A DNA stretch of 64,000 bases, taken from contig CAJNDS010001224.1 in assembly GCA_905221605.1 (NCBI GenBank), forward strand, positions 1,375,556 through 1,439,555, read 5' to 3'. The notes under the pieces are model-generated. The model had not been told where the DNA came from, did no database searches, and saw only the letters and a list, made by a program, of their open reading frames with translations. This DNA is from Symbiodinium natans. Lineage: Eukaryota > Sar > Dinophyceae > Suessiales > Symbiodiniaceae. Of this stretch, positions 17,537 to 28,216 are shown piece after piece; position 1 is the stretch's first letter, and every line of letters begins with the position of its first letter. Both the position numbers and the translations under genes were made by a program.

Positions 17537-17623
17537 GTAAACCCTTAACCCTAAACACAAACCCTTAAAGAACAACGTCCGGAAAACAAACCTGTGCCAA
17601 TAGCGGGTCGCAGCAACAAACAG

Positions 17624-17704
17624 ATGTCTCCGAGTAAACTTTCGGAACTTGCGATTATAGACCTTGCAAATCTACTAAGACCAGTGCAAGATCATCGACC
17701 ATGA
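17624..17704 (+). CDS. Candidate terminal exon or small ORF
   Basis: Acceptor ACAAACAG followed by ATG. The frame MSPSKLSELAIIDLANLLRP then VQDHRP ends in TGA at 17702. Confidence 0.35.
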   Translation: MSPSKLSELAIIDLANLLRPVQDHRP

Positions 17705-17891
17705 AGATTCACAGGGTCCCATATTCTGATGTATATGTCTTGATTGCTGTAAGCGGTCTTGGCGGGCTCTTTAGGTTCGGATTCTGGATCTGATGTATCA
17801 GAAGTCGCGCCTCCACGTCTTGTCGCAGTGGAGCTTATGACTGCATGTGCTGCCCTGAACCCTAAACCCTAAACCCTAAACCTGAAGCCAG

Positions 17892-18142
17892 AAACCTACC
17901 GGAATTCCTTCGCCGTCTGAGATATGTAGCATGCCTACAGCCTCCTCTTGCCGGTGTGCCTCGCCGCACCGCATAAAACTCAAAGCCCCGTGCTTGGGTC
18001 TTCACTGTGCATATGTTCTTAGCTCCCAAATCCCGAAATCTCCGGAGAAGCAACTTTGCTTGGTCAGGATGAAATCCTGCAAGCTGCACGTACGCGGGCG
18101 GAGGTCCGAATCAGTTCTGACAAGCCCCGGGCAAAAGAACCT
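17892..18142 (+). CDS. Long internal exon, Cys- and Arg-rich unknown protein
   Basis: Acceptor AAGCCAG, with a C-rich telomeric tract just upstream, and consensus donor GTGAGT at 18143. The 251-bp frame reads KPTGIPSPSEICSMPTASSC, then a Cys-containing stretch, KSPEKQLCLVRMKSCKLHVR, and ends SVLTSPGQKN. The frame has no stop. One of the best-bounded exons in the window. No family is recognised. Confidence 0.6.
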
Positions 18143-18221
18143 GTGAGTGTAGGGTTTAGGGTTTGGGTTCTGGGTTTAGGGCTTTAATTCTGAAGATATA
18201 ATGATCCCTGAGGGCGCTGTA

Positions 18222-18313
18222 CTTGGAGGTTCATGGGTAGTTATAAGTAGGGTTGTAAGTATGGCAACGATACTAGAAGCCCTACTTACAACTACCCATG
18301 GGCCTCCATGGTA
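18222..18313. mobile_element. TIR-B element, compact copy
   Basis: CTTGGAGGTTCATGGGTAGT on the left and ACTACCCATGGGCCTCCA on the right, around CTACTTACAACTACCC. A good reference copy for the family. Confidence 0.75.
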
Positions 18314-18571
18314 AGCTTTGGGCTGACAGGCTTGGAGGTTCCCCTTTTCCGCACACTCTGTAGACAGCACCCTCTCCATGAAAGTGCCCGGAATTAAAAG
18401 AACGCCGCCCAACCCCCAAACCTAGTAGGGCTTTAGCCCCCAGGGGTTAAGCTTTCGGGCTCAGGTCCACTACATTTTTCATTGATGCTGGTACTGCACC
18501 TTAAGGTTAGGGTTCAGGGTTTTGGGTTTAGGGTTGAGGGTTTAGGCTAAGCCCCTTTGCGTTTCCGCCAG

Positions 18572-18657
18572 ATCGACGGAGAGCTCGACAACGAAAACTT
18601 CCTCCACCCGGCTGAAGTCCATCGCAAATGCACAGATGTTACCCGGACAGCACCTGG
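18572..18657 (+). CDS. Internal exon, unknown protein
   Basis: Acceptor GTTTCCGCCAG. The frame IDGELDNENFLHPAEVHRKC continues TDVTRTAPG into a C-rich telomere-like stretch. Confidence 0.45.
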
Positions 18658-19469
18658 AAACCCTAAGCCTAAAACCTAAACCTCTCTCAAGCCTGGGCCC
18701 ATTTCGGGTACCCCACATTGTGTGCTACACTGTGGCTCTAAGGCCATGACCTGTCGACAGCAACGATGACGTAATTAGTCGCTTCAGGCTGCTTTGTGGC
18801 TGAACGAACCAATATATTTCTATATGTATGGATACAAGGCTCCGTACTAAATTGGTCGCACCGGGGACCGTTGTGTGGAGAATCCCCCACCTGGGATTTG
18901 TTCTAGCACGGAGTTCCGTATCTGTACCTGATTAGAGGGCCACCCAACATGAGGGATCCCATTTCAGAAGAACCCCTACTTGGGTATCCCATTTCAGAAG
19001 AACCCCCTACTTGGGTTAAGTTAAACGTTTCTCCTGGATCTTGAGAGATACCTACTTTTGGGGGGATTCTTTTTGGTGGTCCACTGTTTGGGTTCCCCCC
19101 CATCAGCAAAAGTGCTTTTTCTGGCCTACCAGAGTCTCAGACCCTCAACCTTTTGTGCTTATCAAACGCCGTATAGGATTTCGGTAGCCTACCACAAAAA
19201 TAGTTTGGGCCATGTACCTTCTTATTGTGTACTTGGGCCCCAAAGTCCCGATTTAGGAGGTGCTTTAAGGGCCAAGTATTCCCTATTTAGGTACATGGAC
19301 CCTTAGGGTTATATGGCAAATATACCAGGGCCATAGCGCATACACAGTTGAGGAGGTTGTGCACAATGGCAGCAGCGCAGCGAGCACCACCTTATTCCCT
19401 TTTTTGGAGGGTTGGGTTCTTTAGAAGCCCCTTTAAACCAAAAAAAGGGGCACCATTTTTATTCCTACT

Positions 19470-19660
19470 TGGAACCACTGCAACTCTATGGCGGGGGCTA
19501 ACCGAGCTAACCTCACCCTGCGAGAACTAGTTCCTGGGCGGTCTGCGGGTCGTTCATCCTCATTGTCACAGAGGTCTCCAAACCTCCTATTTCCGAATTC
19601 GCCCTATAGCATTTTAGGCCCCTTCACTGGGAGGCTTACGGGCCCTTCTACATTTCATTT
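19470..19660 (+). CDS. Exon, Ser-rich unknown protein
   Basis: Begins at the right edge of a TIR-D element. The frame includes MAGANRANLTLRELVPGRSA, SLSQRSPNLLFPNSPYSILG and FTGRLTGPSTFH, then enters a TIR-B element at 19661. It is open throughout. The start at ATG 19488 is possible. Confidence 0.45.
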
Positions 19661-19811
19661 GGAGGTTCATATGGGTAGTTATGAGTGGGGTTATGATGGT
19701 GGTAGCTCTACATACAGCCCTCTTTAGGGTACTTAGAACCCTACTGATAACTACTCCTGAATTCCAAGCTCCTAAACCCTAAACCCTACACCCTAAACCC
19801 TAAACCCTAGT

Positions 19812-19898
19812 GGCAGACCCAAGGTGTCCTGGCTGATCATCTTCGTGATTCTGCTGTCGGCGTTTTTAGCCGTTTGCTGGCACCTTGCCGCAGACGAG
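19812..19898 (+). CDS. Exon encoding a transmembrane helix
   Basis: The frame GRPKVSWLIIFVILLSAFLA continues VCWHLAADE. It has about 20 hydrophobic residues flanked by charges, typical of a membrane span. It lies between telomeric tracts. The parent protein is unknown. Confidence 0.45.
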
Positions 19899-20007
19899 TT
19901 TAGGGCTTAGGGTTTAGGGTTTAGGCTTTAGGGTTTGAACCAAGGTGCTCGGCAAGACCTGCTGCCTAATTGCCCTAAACCCTAAACCCTAAACCCTAAA
20001 CCGCAGG

Positions 20008-20109
20008 CAACCACAGCTAAAGTGCGCGCGCCCCGAAGAAAGCATCCCAAAGCCTCCAAGCTCTTAAGTTCTTCTGCAGGAAGAACCGCAGCTGCAGAGA
20101 CGAAGGTGA
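20008..20109 (+). CDS. Exon, basic unknown peptide
   Basis: Acceptor AACCGCAG|G and donor GTGAAC at 20110. The frame [20 protein letters not shown] then [13 protein letters not shown] is Lys/Arg-rich. A second acceptor TTCTTCTGCAG lies inside it. Confidence 0.4.
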
Positions 20110-20119
20110 ACACATCCTG

Positions 20120-20400
20120 AGTGATATATATATATATATATATAGAATATACATATGTATACATATATATATATATATATAGAGAGAATATACATATGTA
20201 TACATATATATATATATAGATATAGATATAGAATATACATATGTATACATATATATATATACACATATATATATGTGTATATATATATGTATAGTATATA
20301 CATATATGTATTTGCTATGTGTATTTACAAATGTATGTATATATATATATATATATACATATACATGTACATGTATGTATATATATATATATATATATTG
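20120..20400. repeat. TA-rich palindromic microsatellite block
   Basis: Repeats of GAATATACATATGTATACAT joined by (TA)n, which can form cruciforms. ORFs here are artefacts. Confidence 0.9.
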
Positions 20401-20734
20401 CTTGCTACCCTAAACCCGTGATCCATTCATCGGCGTGAGCCTTGGAGTCAACCTGAAGTGGGGGGGAGGGGGGGGGAGGCAACATGACCTACCTCTGAAA
20501 GCCGCCAAAGTCGCAAATCTAGGGTTTAGGGTTAGGGTTTAGGGTTTAGGGTTTAGGGTTTAGGGTTTTAGGGTTTAGGGTTTTAGGGTTTAGGGTTCAA
20601 CATGTGTCGGGTGCTTCACGCTTGAGACGGGCCGAACTCGGCCGCCGAGAGGGATTGACCTTTGTGGATAGGAGTCTTAATGCTCGAAACCCAAAGCAGG
20701 AAACCCCTTGTTGCCCTACACAGTAAACCCTGGT

Positions 20735-20830
20735 CATAGCTGGGTAACATTTACATTTTTAAGGGTACTTAAACCCAATAAGGACTTTAAACAAAATATT
20801 ATTATCCCAACCGTGAACTAGTACACACAG
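20735..20830. mobile_element. Dispersed repeat H
   Basis: Shares a block of about 100 bp with 47530-47630: TAACATTT(T)ACAT, TACTTAAACCCAATAAGGA, ACTTTA and CTATCCCAACC(G/A)TGAACTAGT. Two copies are seen. Confidence 0.65.
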
Positions 20831-20957
20831 CCAGCACGGAGAGAAGGAGAAAGTAAGCCAGATCATAAACCCCAAACCCTAAACGCTAAACCCTAAACCC
20901 TAAACCCTATACCCTAAACCCTAAACCCTAAACCCTAAACCCTAAACCCTAAACCAG

Positions 20958-21030
20958 ATCCGTCCCTTCGGAGGTGGCGGCCAAGTGGGCACGCTCTGCT
21001 CAGACTCTCCAACTACGAGGCCAGCTGTAG
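20958..21030 (+). CDS. Terminal exon, unknown protein
   Basis: Acceptor at the end of a C-rich telomeric array (CCCTAAACCAG). The frame SVPSEVAAKWARSAQTLQLR then GQL ends in TAG at 21028. Confidence 0.45.
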
Positions 21031-21239
21031 ACGACGCAAAGCAGCAATGCTGAGACACAGGGTTTAAAAACAGTGTTTTGGGCTTAGGGTTTAGGGTTGA
21101 GGGTTTAGGGTTTAGGGTTTAGGTTCAACTCTGAACCACGTTTACGATTTGCTTAAGAACCCCTCAAGACATTCTTCCTTATCAGAATAGTATGGGGACA
21201 GTTTTTTTTTTTCTGGGGAGGGGGGGGGGGGTTCTTAAG

Positions 21240-21407
21240 TTTCGCGAAGCTGCAGCCTCTTTTATCCTTGACATGAGGGAACGATCCGTCCCTTTTCTTT
21301 GCACCTTTCCATTGATCTCAGCAAGTAGCACCCTATCTTCTTACCTTCTTTCACTGAATCATAGTCCACCTCCCTCTTCCCACGTTGGGATTGGCCAAAA
21401 ATGTTAA
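21240..21407 (+). CDS. Terminal coding segment, unknown protein
   Basis: Opens at the right edge of a TIR-E element. The frame KFREAAASFILDMRERSVPF, then LCTFPLISASSTLSSYLLSL, ends at TAA (21405). Confidence 0.45.
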   Translation, partial: FREAAASFILDMRERSVPFLCTFPLISASSTLSSYLLSLNHSPPPSSHVGIGQKC

Positions 21408-21545
21408 ATCCACCCCTCCTCCTCTTCTCACCTTGTGCTTGGCATTCGGCGTGGGATGCGCGATCCGAGACTCAAAGCTGGTGCTCCAGCCTGATCCTGT
21501 TACCCTAAACCCTAAACTACCTAAACCCTAAACCCTAAACCCTAG

Positions 21546-21610
21546 AATTTCTTGGGGTCGACACGTCTTGCGACCGAGGTTGGACCTATAGAGAGCTCAC
21601 TACGCCTTAG
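21546..21610 (+). CDS. Candidate terminal exon
   Basis: CCCTAG of a C-rich telomeric tract gives the acceptor. The frame FLGVDTSCDRGWTYRELTTP ends at TAG (21608). An alternative acceptor CCTTAG would open another frame downstream. Confidence 0.35.
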
Positions 21611-21905
21611 TTTAGGAGACGAGGTGCCGAGCAAACATTCCTAGCACGCATCCCCACAGATAAAGGCTCATGACCTAGCTCAAGATCATGGGGCATGCTG
21701 GGTACATTGTGGTTGGGACAGTGACAGTGACCATCAGTTGCTTATGGGGAAACCTTGGGATGTTCCCCGTTATACGAACAGTCCTGCGTAGGGATTATAG
21801 CACCCCCTAAAAAATCCCTGTTACGGACTGTCAGTATAAGGGGAACATCGCAACCTAAACCCTAAACCCTAAACCCTAAACCCTGAGCTTCGGGTTGTGA
21901 GTTAG

Positions 21906-21989
21906 GGCTACCAACCAGCGCCAAACCCTTTGGACCAGGGAGTGGTCTGCGGAATTGAGGGGACCATGGACACGCCCTTCGCAACGTGG
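21906..21989 (+). CDS. Internal exon, unknown protein
   Basis: Acceptor GAGTTAG. The frame GYQPAPNPLDQGVVCGIEGT then MDTPFATWP ends at a C-rich telomeric tract. Confidence 0.4.
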
Positions 21990-22142
21990 CCTAAACCCTA
22001 AACCCTAAACCCTAAACCCTAAATGCTGGCAGGTTATTATATAAACCCTAATCCTGCAACCCACGATGGGAACCCGGGAGCCGCCCGTAGCATCCCAGAA
22101 CCTCTAAACCCTAAACCCTAAACCGCTTTCTTCGCCTAAGCC

Positions 22143-22272
22143 CGAAGCCTTCTGTTGGTTGGTGGTCCCTTTAAGTAGGGTTTCTGTTTTGTAGGGGGTT
22201 CTTATCAGGGTATCTATAGGGCTATATTGGGGTATAAAGGTAGCAGATAAAGAGGCCACCGGCCTTTGTAAA
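22143..22272. mobile_element. Dispersed repeat K
   Basis: Shares TTTAAGTAGGG(T/C)TTCTGTTTTGTAGGGG and AGATAAAGAGGCCACCGGCC with 30242-30390. In the second copy the left edge coincides with a splice donor (GTAGTC). Confidence 0.65.
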
Positions 22273-22649
22273 CATGCAGGTGCTTGGACGTTTATGCTAG
22301 TTCTAAGTAGAGCTATAAAGTCCCCTAAGTAGCGTTATCAGCACAGTTACCATACTTATCACCATACTTTTCATTACCCATGAAGCGTGGCAGGCTGAAG
22401 GCTTCACAGGATTACGCCCAAGAGAAAAGCAGATTGTAGCGTTAGCTACTCATCACGAACGAAGAATTTGTAGCAGCTGGCTTGGCAAGCTAGCTGTGTC
22501 GTCAGACCGGGCTTGTATGACGAATGGTGACTTCCCGCATCATTTGCTGGTGAAGCTTTTCTGGCTGCAAATTTCGTTTCATGTGGTTGTAAGTGCCAGC
22601 GGATTTTGCCGCTGGTTTTCAGCGGATTTCTTAAAAGCGTTTTTTGTCT

Positions 22650-22976
22650 TCACAAAAATCAAGCACAATTTCTTCAAAATCCCCGCAGTGTTCCGAGTCC
22701 CGAGCTGCGCCAGCAGCGCCACTGCAAGAAAACAAACCGTACTCTGCAGCCAGAAAGTTAGACCTGCCAATGGCAAAGTGCGAGCATGACGAATCTGCCT
22801 TTTATGCTGCGACTTTTCTGGTCTATGCAAAGCCTTGGACAGGGCAAAGTGTTGCTGATGGTTTTGTCTGTTGGTCTCAGCATTTGGCTTCTCTGGGGGT
22901 TTGTCTGGGCACGGGTGCGCCCACTACCTGGGCTCACATCTGCAGGTGTATCGGCTTGCCTGAGTCTGAAAACTGA
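22650..22976 (+). CDS. Coding region of unknown function, competing frames
   Basis: No telomeric repeat interrupts this stretch. One frame is open for about 110 codons and includes MAKCEHDESAFYAATFLVYA and VADGFVCWSQHLASLGVCLG, ending TGA at 22974. A second frame (22786-23007) would give a membrane helix VLLMVLSVGLSIWLLWGFVW and a stop TAA. Only one can be real; I cannot decide by eye. Confidence 0.35.
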   Translation, partial: SQKSSTISSKSPQCSESRAAPAAPLQENKPYSAARKLDLPMAKCEHDESAFYAATFLVYAKPWTGQSVADGFVCWSQHLASLGVCLGTGAPTTWAHICRCIGLPESEN

Positions 22977-23563
22977 CCCGTTGCAACAGAAAATTGGCAT
23001 GAAATAAATCCCGGCAGAGCGCCTGCAAGAGCATTAGCCCCAAGAGCTTTCAATCCTAAACCCTAAACCCTAAAGCAGCATGCCTCCCCCCCTCCCCTTC
23101 CTCTGCCCCTCCCCCTCCGCCTCTCCCCCTTGTTTTGGGGGCCCCCCTCCCTGTGGTTCATTCAGGGTTGAGGGTTTAGGCTTTAGGGTTTAGGGTGTAG
23201 GGTTTGGGGTTTAGGGTTTAGGGTCTGCGGTTCTTGGTGGAGGGCGAGGCTAGGCGGTAGGGTTTGGGGGTTTTCACTCTGCTCTCCGTGGTTCATGGGT
23301 GGTGTGGAGTTTAGGAGTTTTGGGGTTGAGGGGTGTAGGGTTTTAAAACCCAGAACCCTACACCCTAAACCCTAACCCTACCTAAAAAGGGTTGAGGTGC
23401 AAGTTCACAAGTTGGCCCCTCTGTCCCTCCTGTGGTATAACCCGCTACACGACCACCCTCTGTGAACACCCCTGTCGCTATATTTAGGTTTTATGGTTTA
23501 GGGTTTCTTGCTTCAGGTTTGCGCCCAAAGCCGCCCTTTAGGGTTAGGGGTTTAGGGGTTCAG

Positions 23564-23667
23564 GGTTTAACCCTGATAATCTGCGCATTTCGGACGCAGC
23601 CGATGCATCGGAGGCGTATGTGTGCAACGTCCACCAGGGCGCGAACAAAACGGCGTTTACCATTTGA
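23564..23667 (+). CDS. Terminal exon, unknown protein
   Basis: Acceptor within a telomere-like stretch (GGGGTTCAG|GG). The frame FNPDNLRISDAADASEAYVC then NVHQGANKTAFTI ends in TGA at 23665. Confidence 0.5.
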
Positions 23668-23925
23668 CGCCTGCCTGCAACTCAAAACCACAAACCCTAA
23701 ACCTGCTTGACGAAAGGTAACCCCCCAGAATGCCTGTAAGGGGATTCCAACTGCCGAAAATCCTAAATGCCAAACTGTAAGGGGGTACTATAACCTTCAT
23801 TACGGACTGTTAGTATATGGAGGGGACCTCCCAACCCTAAACCTAATTAATTTCCTTCAGAGAGGGGGTGCAAGGGGAGGAGGTAAGCCTGCAGGGAACC
23901 AAGAGGGTACTCGTTTAGGGTTTAG

Positions 23926-24094
23926 GGTTCGACTGCGTGAGCTTTTACTTTACACGGCCAATGCGTGTCTGAATCGAGGTTTGTTTGCACTTGCATTTTT
24001 CCACATAAAGGCATTGGTGCTGGTCGAGGAGTTTTTTTGTCCTGAAGATAATTCGGAAGAAGACTGTTCGAAGGCATGGTCGAGGGTTCAGAGG
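23926..24094 (+). CDS. Internal exon, unknown alpha-helical protein
   Basis: Bounded by telomere-type signals on both sides: TTTAG|G at 23924-23925 and GTTTAG at 24095. The frame reads RLRELLLYTANACLNRGLFA, LAFFHIKALVLVEEFFCPED and NSEEDCSKAWSR. The composition is convincing over 56 codons. The helical pattern could suit a repeat-type scaffold, but I do not recognise a family. Confidence 0.55.
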
Positions 24095-24115
24095 GTTTAG
24101 TGGCGCCTGCTGTAG

Positions 24116-24186
24116 CGATGACGATTTCGGTTTCCGACGGCTACTTCCCTGCAGCGTGTCCGCGGGTGGTCAGCGAGGCAAAACCC
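24116..24186 (+). CDS. Internal exon, unknown protein
   Basis: Acceptor CCTGCTGTAG. The frame MTISVSDGYFPAACPRVVSE then AK runs into the 24187 telomeric array. Confidence 0.4.
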
Positions 24187-24284
24187 AAACCTTAAACCCT
24201 AAACCCTAAACCCTAAACCCTGAACCCTGAACCCTGGAACCCTAAACCCTAAACCCTAAACCCTAAACCCTAAACCCTAAACCC
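24187..24284 (-). repeat. Interstitial telomeric array (CCCTAAA)n with CCCTGAA variants
   Basis: About 14 units. It ends CCCAG, which could be the acceptor for an exon at 24288-24376 in which two frames are open. Confidence 0.95.
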
Positions 24285-24786
24285 AGCAAGCGCGCGCCAA
24301 AGGTCGGGCCTCGTGCCCCCAGACGAACCGAACCAAGCACCGATGCGGGGGCCCCTAAAATTGTGGGGTCGCTGACGAGGGTTTCCTGGGTTTAGGGTTT
24401 AGGGTTTAGGGTTTAGGGCTAGGGTTTAGGGTTTAGGTTTTAGTTTAGGGTTTAGGGCTTAGGGCTTAGGGTTTAGAGCTTGAGCTTAGGTTTTACAGTA
24501 GGATTCTAAAGGGTCTTGTTGGGGGGAGGTGGTCCAGAGGCAGATTTCTGGGGAATCCTGAGTATTAGTGGGTATGCTGGCTTTTACCTACCCCTACCCC
24601 CTTTGTCAAGGACATTGTAAATAACCGTGCTCGCTGTCTCAGGCTTAACAGGATTTAGGTTTTGGGGGTTCAGTTTCGTGAGACTTTCCTTTTCGCCCTC
24701 ACAACTAACTCTAACCCGGCTGGCTGCAAGAGACCTGGATGCAAAAGGGGTTCAAGTTGTTCAAGGTTCGAGGGTTAGGGGTTTAG

Positions 24787-24866
24787 AGTTTGGGGTGGCT
24801 CACTGGCCGTGCCTCCGGTGGCCAAGCGGTTTGTTTCATTTGGGACGGGGTTGGTCGCAATCCCCT
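24787..24866 (+). CDS. Exon, unknown protein
   Basis: Acceptor GGGTTTAG. The frame SLGWLTGRASGGQAVCFIWD then GVGRNPLK ends in C-rich telomeric repeats. An upstream exon (24682-24766) reads LTLTRLAARDLDAKGVQVVQ. Confidence 0.4.
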
Positions 24867-24930
24867 TAAACCCTAAACACTAAACCCTAAACCCTAAACC
24901 GTGGATGGGGGGGGGGGGGGTTGACTTCAG

Positions 24931-24982
24931 CCGACGCCCTAAGCCCGAGGGAGTCATAGCCGCGGGCGACAGCAGCAGCTGA
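24931..24982 (+). CDS. Candidate terminal exon
   Basis: Acceptor GACTTCAG. The frame RRPKPEGVIAAGDSSS ends in TGA at 24980, just before a TIR-D element. Confidence 0.35.
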
Positions 24983-25548
24983 TTGCAACCTAGGATCCAG
25001 AGTCTAGGCCCTTCTTGCCTTTTCTTAGGGCTTAGGTTCCCTTAGCCCCATGAAACCAAAAAAGGGCACCCTTTTGATTCCTAGGCTACTCTTTCAAGGG
25101 AGTCATGCTCGGACTCCTAAGGATGTACCCCCCAGAGGTTGCCCTTAGTATACTCTTAATTTCACCCTTAAAGGCGCTCAGAGGACCTTTGGCTAGGGTC
25201 CCCAAGCCCAAAAGCAAGGAATAGACCTGCATAAAAGGGCTTAGGGTTTGGGGTTTAGGGCCCAATGCACCCCTTAGGTCAGGCATATACCTTTAGGGTT
25301 TAGGAACGCTTCTTATGATTTTCTTGATGCCCCGAGGCTACAACAATGAAACTGGCGTGGACGCAGAGGCTGTTCTAGGTTGACTTGGACAAGCGTATCT
25401 GTGTATACATACATATATATATATATGTACATATAGACATATACTTTTGTCTGTTTCAAGTTCCACGGGCCCGAATCCCTGTATGCATAGCACTATGTAA
25501 CCCATAGAATAAGCCCATCCCCAAATAAACCCTCCCCCCCCGGAATAG

Positions 25549-25639
25549 TCCTGGGAACAGAAGGGGTTCGAGCCAGTTCGATGAGTCAGGGGCCCCCCAG
25601 ATTTACGCCATGGTGGGAAGACAAGTTTCACCGTACGGG
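25549..25639 (+). CDS. Internal exon, unknown protein
   Basis: Acceptor after a C run (CCCCGGAATAG) and donor GTAGGT at 25640. The frame PGNRRGSSQFDESGAPQIYA then MVGRQVSPYG ends in phase 0. A minus-strand ORF overlaps it, so the strand is not fully certain. Confidence 0.4.
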
Positions 25640-25886
25640 GTAGGTTTGAACATAGTTTTGCTTGTTTTTGTATTTTTCTTGATTTCTTAACCCTTATAAA
25701 GCCACATTTTTTTTACTAGCCCAGATGCAGATTGAGCCGATGCTGAATCCAGACCCAGCCCTGCCCAAAGCGTCGCTTAATCCTGTTTTCGTTCGTACTT
25801 TCTGCTGTGTTTTCATTGGACGGGTGAGGGGGGGGGGGGGGGTCGGGGGGGGGGGGGGGGGGTGAGGGGTGTAGGGTTGCAATGGG

Positions 25887-26210
25887 CTACCAGCCAAAAC
25901 CGTAGTCAAATGCAAGATCATGGAGATCCCAAAATAGACCCAGAAGTTTGATCCCCCCCCGAGGCAGAATGAGCAACCAAAGACTCCTGTAACATGCCTT
26001 TAACGTACATATAGGGAGGCTTATTATGTTTGAAGCCATGTTGGCCCAAATCAGGGGTGTTTGGGAAGATCTCCTTAGAATCACGAAGAAAAAGGGTTGT
26101 TGAGCTCTAGCCACCCTAAACAACTCAGCCTGTAAGCAGTCAGGCAAGGTGGCAAGATCTCGCCATACCTGAAGACCCCCATCTTCATACCAAGCTAACA
26201 CACCTGTAGG
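25887..26210 (-). CDS. Minus-strand ORF of unknown function
   Basis: A frame of about 107 codons ending in TAG and reading on the minus strand: WYEDGGLQVWRDLATLPDCL, then LRRSSQTPLIWANMASNIIS and a hydrophobic C-terminus with LLILPRGGIKLLGLFWDLHD. No telomeric repeat or TIR element interrupts it. It is the only convincing coding stretch on this strand. It could be a remnant of a mobile element or a true gene end; I recognise no domain. Confidence 0.35.
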   Translation of the reverse strand, partial: PTGVLAWYEDGGLQVWRDLATLPDCLQAELFRVARAQQPFFFVILRRSSQTPLIWANMASNIISLPICTLKACYRSLWLLILPRGGIKLLGLFWDLHDLAFDYGFGW

Positions 26211-26578
26211 AGTTTAGGGTTAGGGTTTTAGGGACTTAGGAGGTTTCGGGCTTTTAAGTTTAGGCTTTGAGGTTTCATGGTGTTTTCTTTTTGTTTTTTT
26301 TTTTTTGGGGGGGGGGGTTTAAGGCTTTGGGGTCTTGCTCTTCTGTAGGGTTCTTCAGGGAGGGGGGTTCAGGAGGGAGTATGTAACCCAAGGTTCCCTA
26401 GCACTCCAACACTCCCTAAGGCTCTAAGCCTAAAGCTCCCCCCAGGTACCTACTCCCCATGAACCCCTCCCTTAAGAACCCTTTTTAATCAAACAGGGGT
26501 GAAGGAAACTTAAGGAAACCCTATTTTTTTGACACCGGGAAGACACAAAAGCCCTAGGGCCTGTTCTGTCAGGCGCAG

Positions 26579-26648
26579 GACTACGCCACCGAAAATTTTC
26601 CCTTTCGGTTCAGCAACCTGTGCGTGCTGCTCGCCCCGGCATATGCAG
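26579..26648 (+). CDS. Internal exon, unknown protein
   Basis: Acceptor AGGCGCAG|G and GTCTTG at 26649. The frame DYATENFPFRFSNLCVLLAP then AYA leaves phase 1. A second frame is open for longer here. Confidence 0.4.
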
Positions 26649-27148
26649 GTCTTGGGGCTCGACGGCCTGTTTTTTTGTTGAGAAGTGTTGTTGCTTGAGT
26701 TCGGAGTTCGGGGCAGGGTGGTTGCGACCCCACATGCCTAAACCCCAAACCCTAAATTTTAGGGTTAAGGCATGAAGAATGCTTTAACCTTCGGCAGAGG
26801 CAGACAGCCGCAAGTTAGATTATGCATGATGAAGCACATGGCCGAGAGCGATCGCCCGATGGGCGAGTTCACATCACGTTCCCTTTGCCCATGGGCGAGT
26901 TCCATCATGTGGGGGGGAAGAGAAGAAAGAAAAAAAGAATGAGAAGAATGAGAAGAAGAACAAGAAGTGGTAAACAGTGGCCCACCACTAGGGTTATATG
27001 TTAGTATGGTAACTCAACTCTACTTATAACCCGATGTAAGGTACGTACGACCCTACCTTTTAATTTTCCGAAACCCTCAACGCCAAGACTAAACCCCAAA
27101 CCCTAAGCCCAAAACCCTAAAACCTAAACCCTAGACTACGTACCCCAG

Positions 27149-27223
27149 GCCGAGGAAGCTGACGCTGATGAACCAGCTTTTCGCCTACCATGCGCGGGAG
27201 GTTCGCGGGGATTTTCCCCGCGA
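27149..27223 (+). CDS. Internal exon, unknown protein
   Basis: Acceptor TACCCCAG|G and telomeric donor GTTTAGGG at 27224. Exactly 25 codons, phase 0 at both ends: AEEADADEPAFRLPCAGGSR then GFSPR. The intron to its right contains telomeric heptamers followed by a TIR-A element. Confidence 0.5.
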
Positions 27224-27531
27224 GTTTAGGGTTTGGGGTTTAGGGTTAGGGTTTAGGTTGCGATGTTCCCCCCTTCTACTAGCAGCTCCTTAATAGGGAT
27301 GATCATATGGGGTACTAGAATCCCCATTAAGGACTGGAAGTATAAGGGGGAACATCCCAAGGTTTAGGGTTCGCTGCAAGCCCAGATGCAAAAAAACGCT
27401 TAGGGTTCAGGGCCTTAGGGTTTAGGGTTTAGGTTTTGGGGTTTGGGGTTGAGGGTTTACGGTTCAGGGTTTAGGGTTGAGGTTTACTGGTTAGGGTTCG
27501 ATTGAGTCGGCTTCAACATTTCAGGCTTCAG

Positions 27532-27704
27532 GGATACGTGCGTGTCATATCGTTCAAGAGTTCTGTGTTCAGGACGCAGCCTCTTGGCGCTCTGATTGCC
27601 GAGCAATTTGCACCGGTGTTCGGAAACACAATGGGCCAGCGCAGTGCACGCAGAACGAGATATGCTCCAAAGCACTTGTGAACATTGCGCGCTGTGCGCA
27701 CTAA
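27532..27704 (+). CDS. Terminal exon, Cys-rich unknown protein
   Basis: Acceptor AGGCTTCAG|GG. The frame from 27534 reads IRACHIVQEFCVQDAASWRS, then DCRAICTGVRKHNGPAQCTQ, and stops TAA at 27702. Eight cysteines in 56 residues suggest a secreted or disulfide-rich segment, which is inference. Overlapping frames in 27596-27994 are also open and may contain the start of the next gene. Confidence 0.45.
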
Positions 27705-28128
27705 TGTGCGCACTCGAAGATTTCAACAGGGCCGGCAAGAAAGTTTTCAGTGATTACTATGCTTACCATACTGGGACGGGGCTTCAGCACACTGCCCGCC
27801 AGAAATGCACGGCTCGCTCACGATCTCGTCCCCTCAGCCCGAAGCCCCATCCGAAGGCATCAGAGGTCCGCGTCTATGTGGTGCTCAAGCGCATGATTAT
27901 TCCTATGCTGATTGCACCTCGGCAGCAACGTTTAAAGGCATTCGGACGCTCGGCTGGCTCTAAGAAACATGGTGAGCAAGGCATTTTTATATGACTGTAT
28001 GATTATGTGAGTATATTTTTATGTCATTATATCATTGTATTAGTATAGTAGCTTAGTATAGCCATACTAGCAATAATAATAAGATCAAAAATAGTGGTTT
28101 TTGCATTATCATCTTGTTATCTTGCCAG

Positions 28129-28216
28129 AGGGTGCTGCAAGGGCTGGTGGCCAGTAGCGGAAGTCATTCGATGAGTAAAGTATTGTACGGCCTCCCCCGG
28201 CTTGCAAAGCGGGGAC
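28129..28216 (+). CDS. Exon 1 of 3 joined segments, unknown protein
   Basis: Acceptor TTATCTTGCCAG behind an AT-rich intron whose donor is GTGAGC at 27972. The frame RVLQGLVASSGSHSMSKVLY then GLPRLAKRG continues, after removal of the element at 28217-28394, into HELTLQ. Together the three segments give about 122 codons with no stop. Confidence 0.6.

Noticed and set aside
22786-23007. Membrane-helix ORF as a separate gene
   Set aside because: It overlaps a longer, equally plausible frame; only one can be coding, so it is noted inside the 22650-22976 entry.
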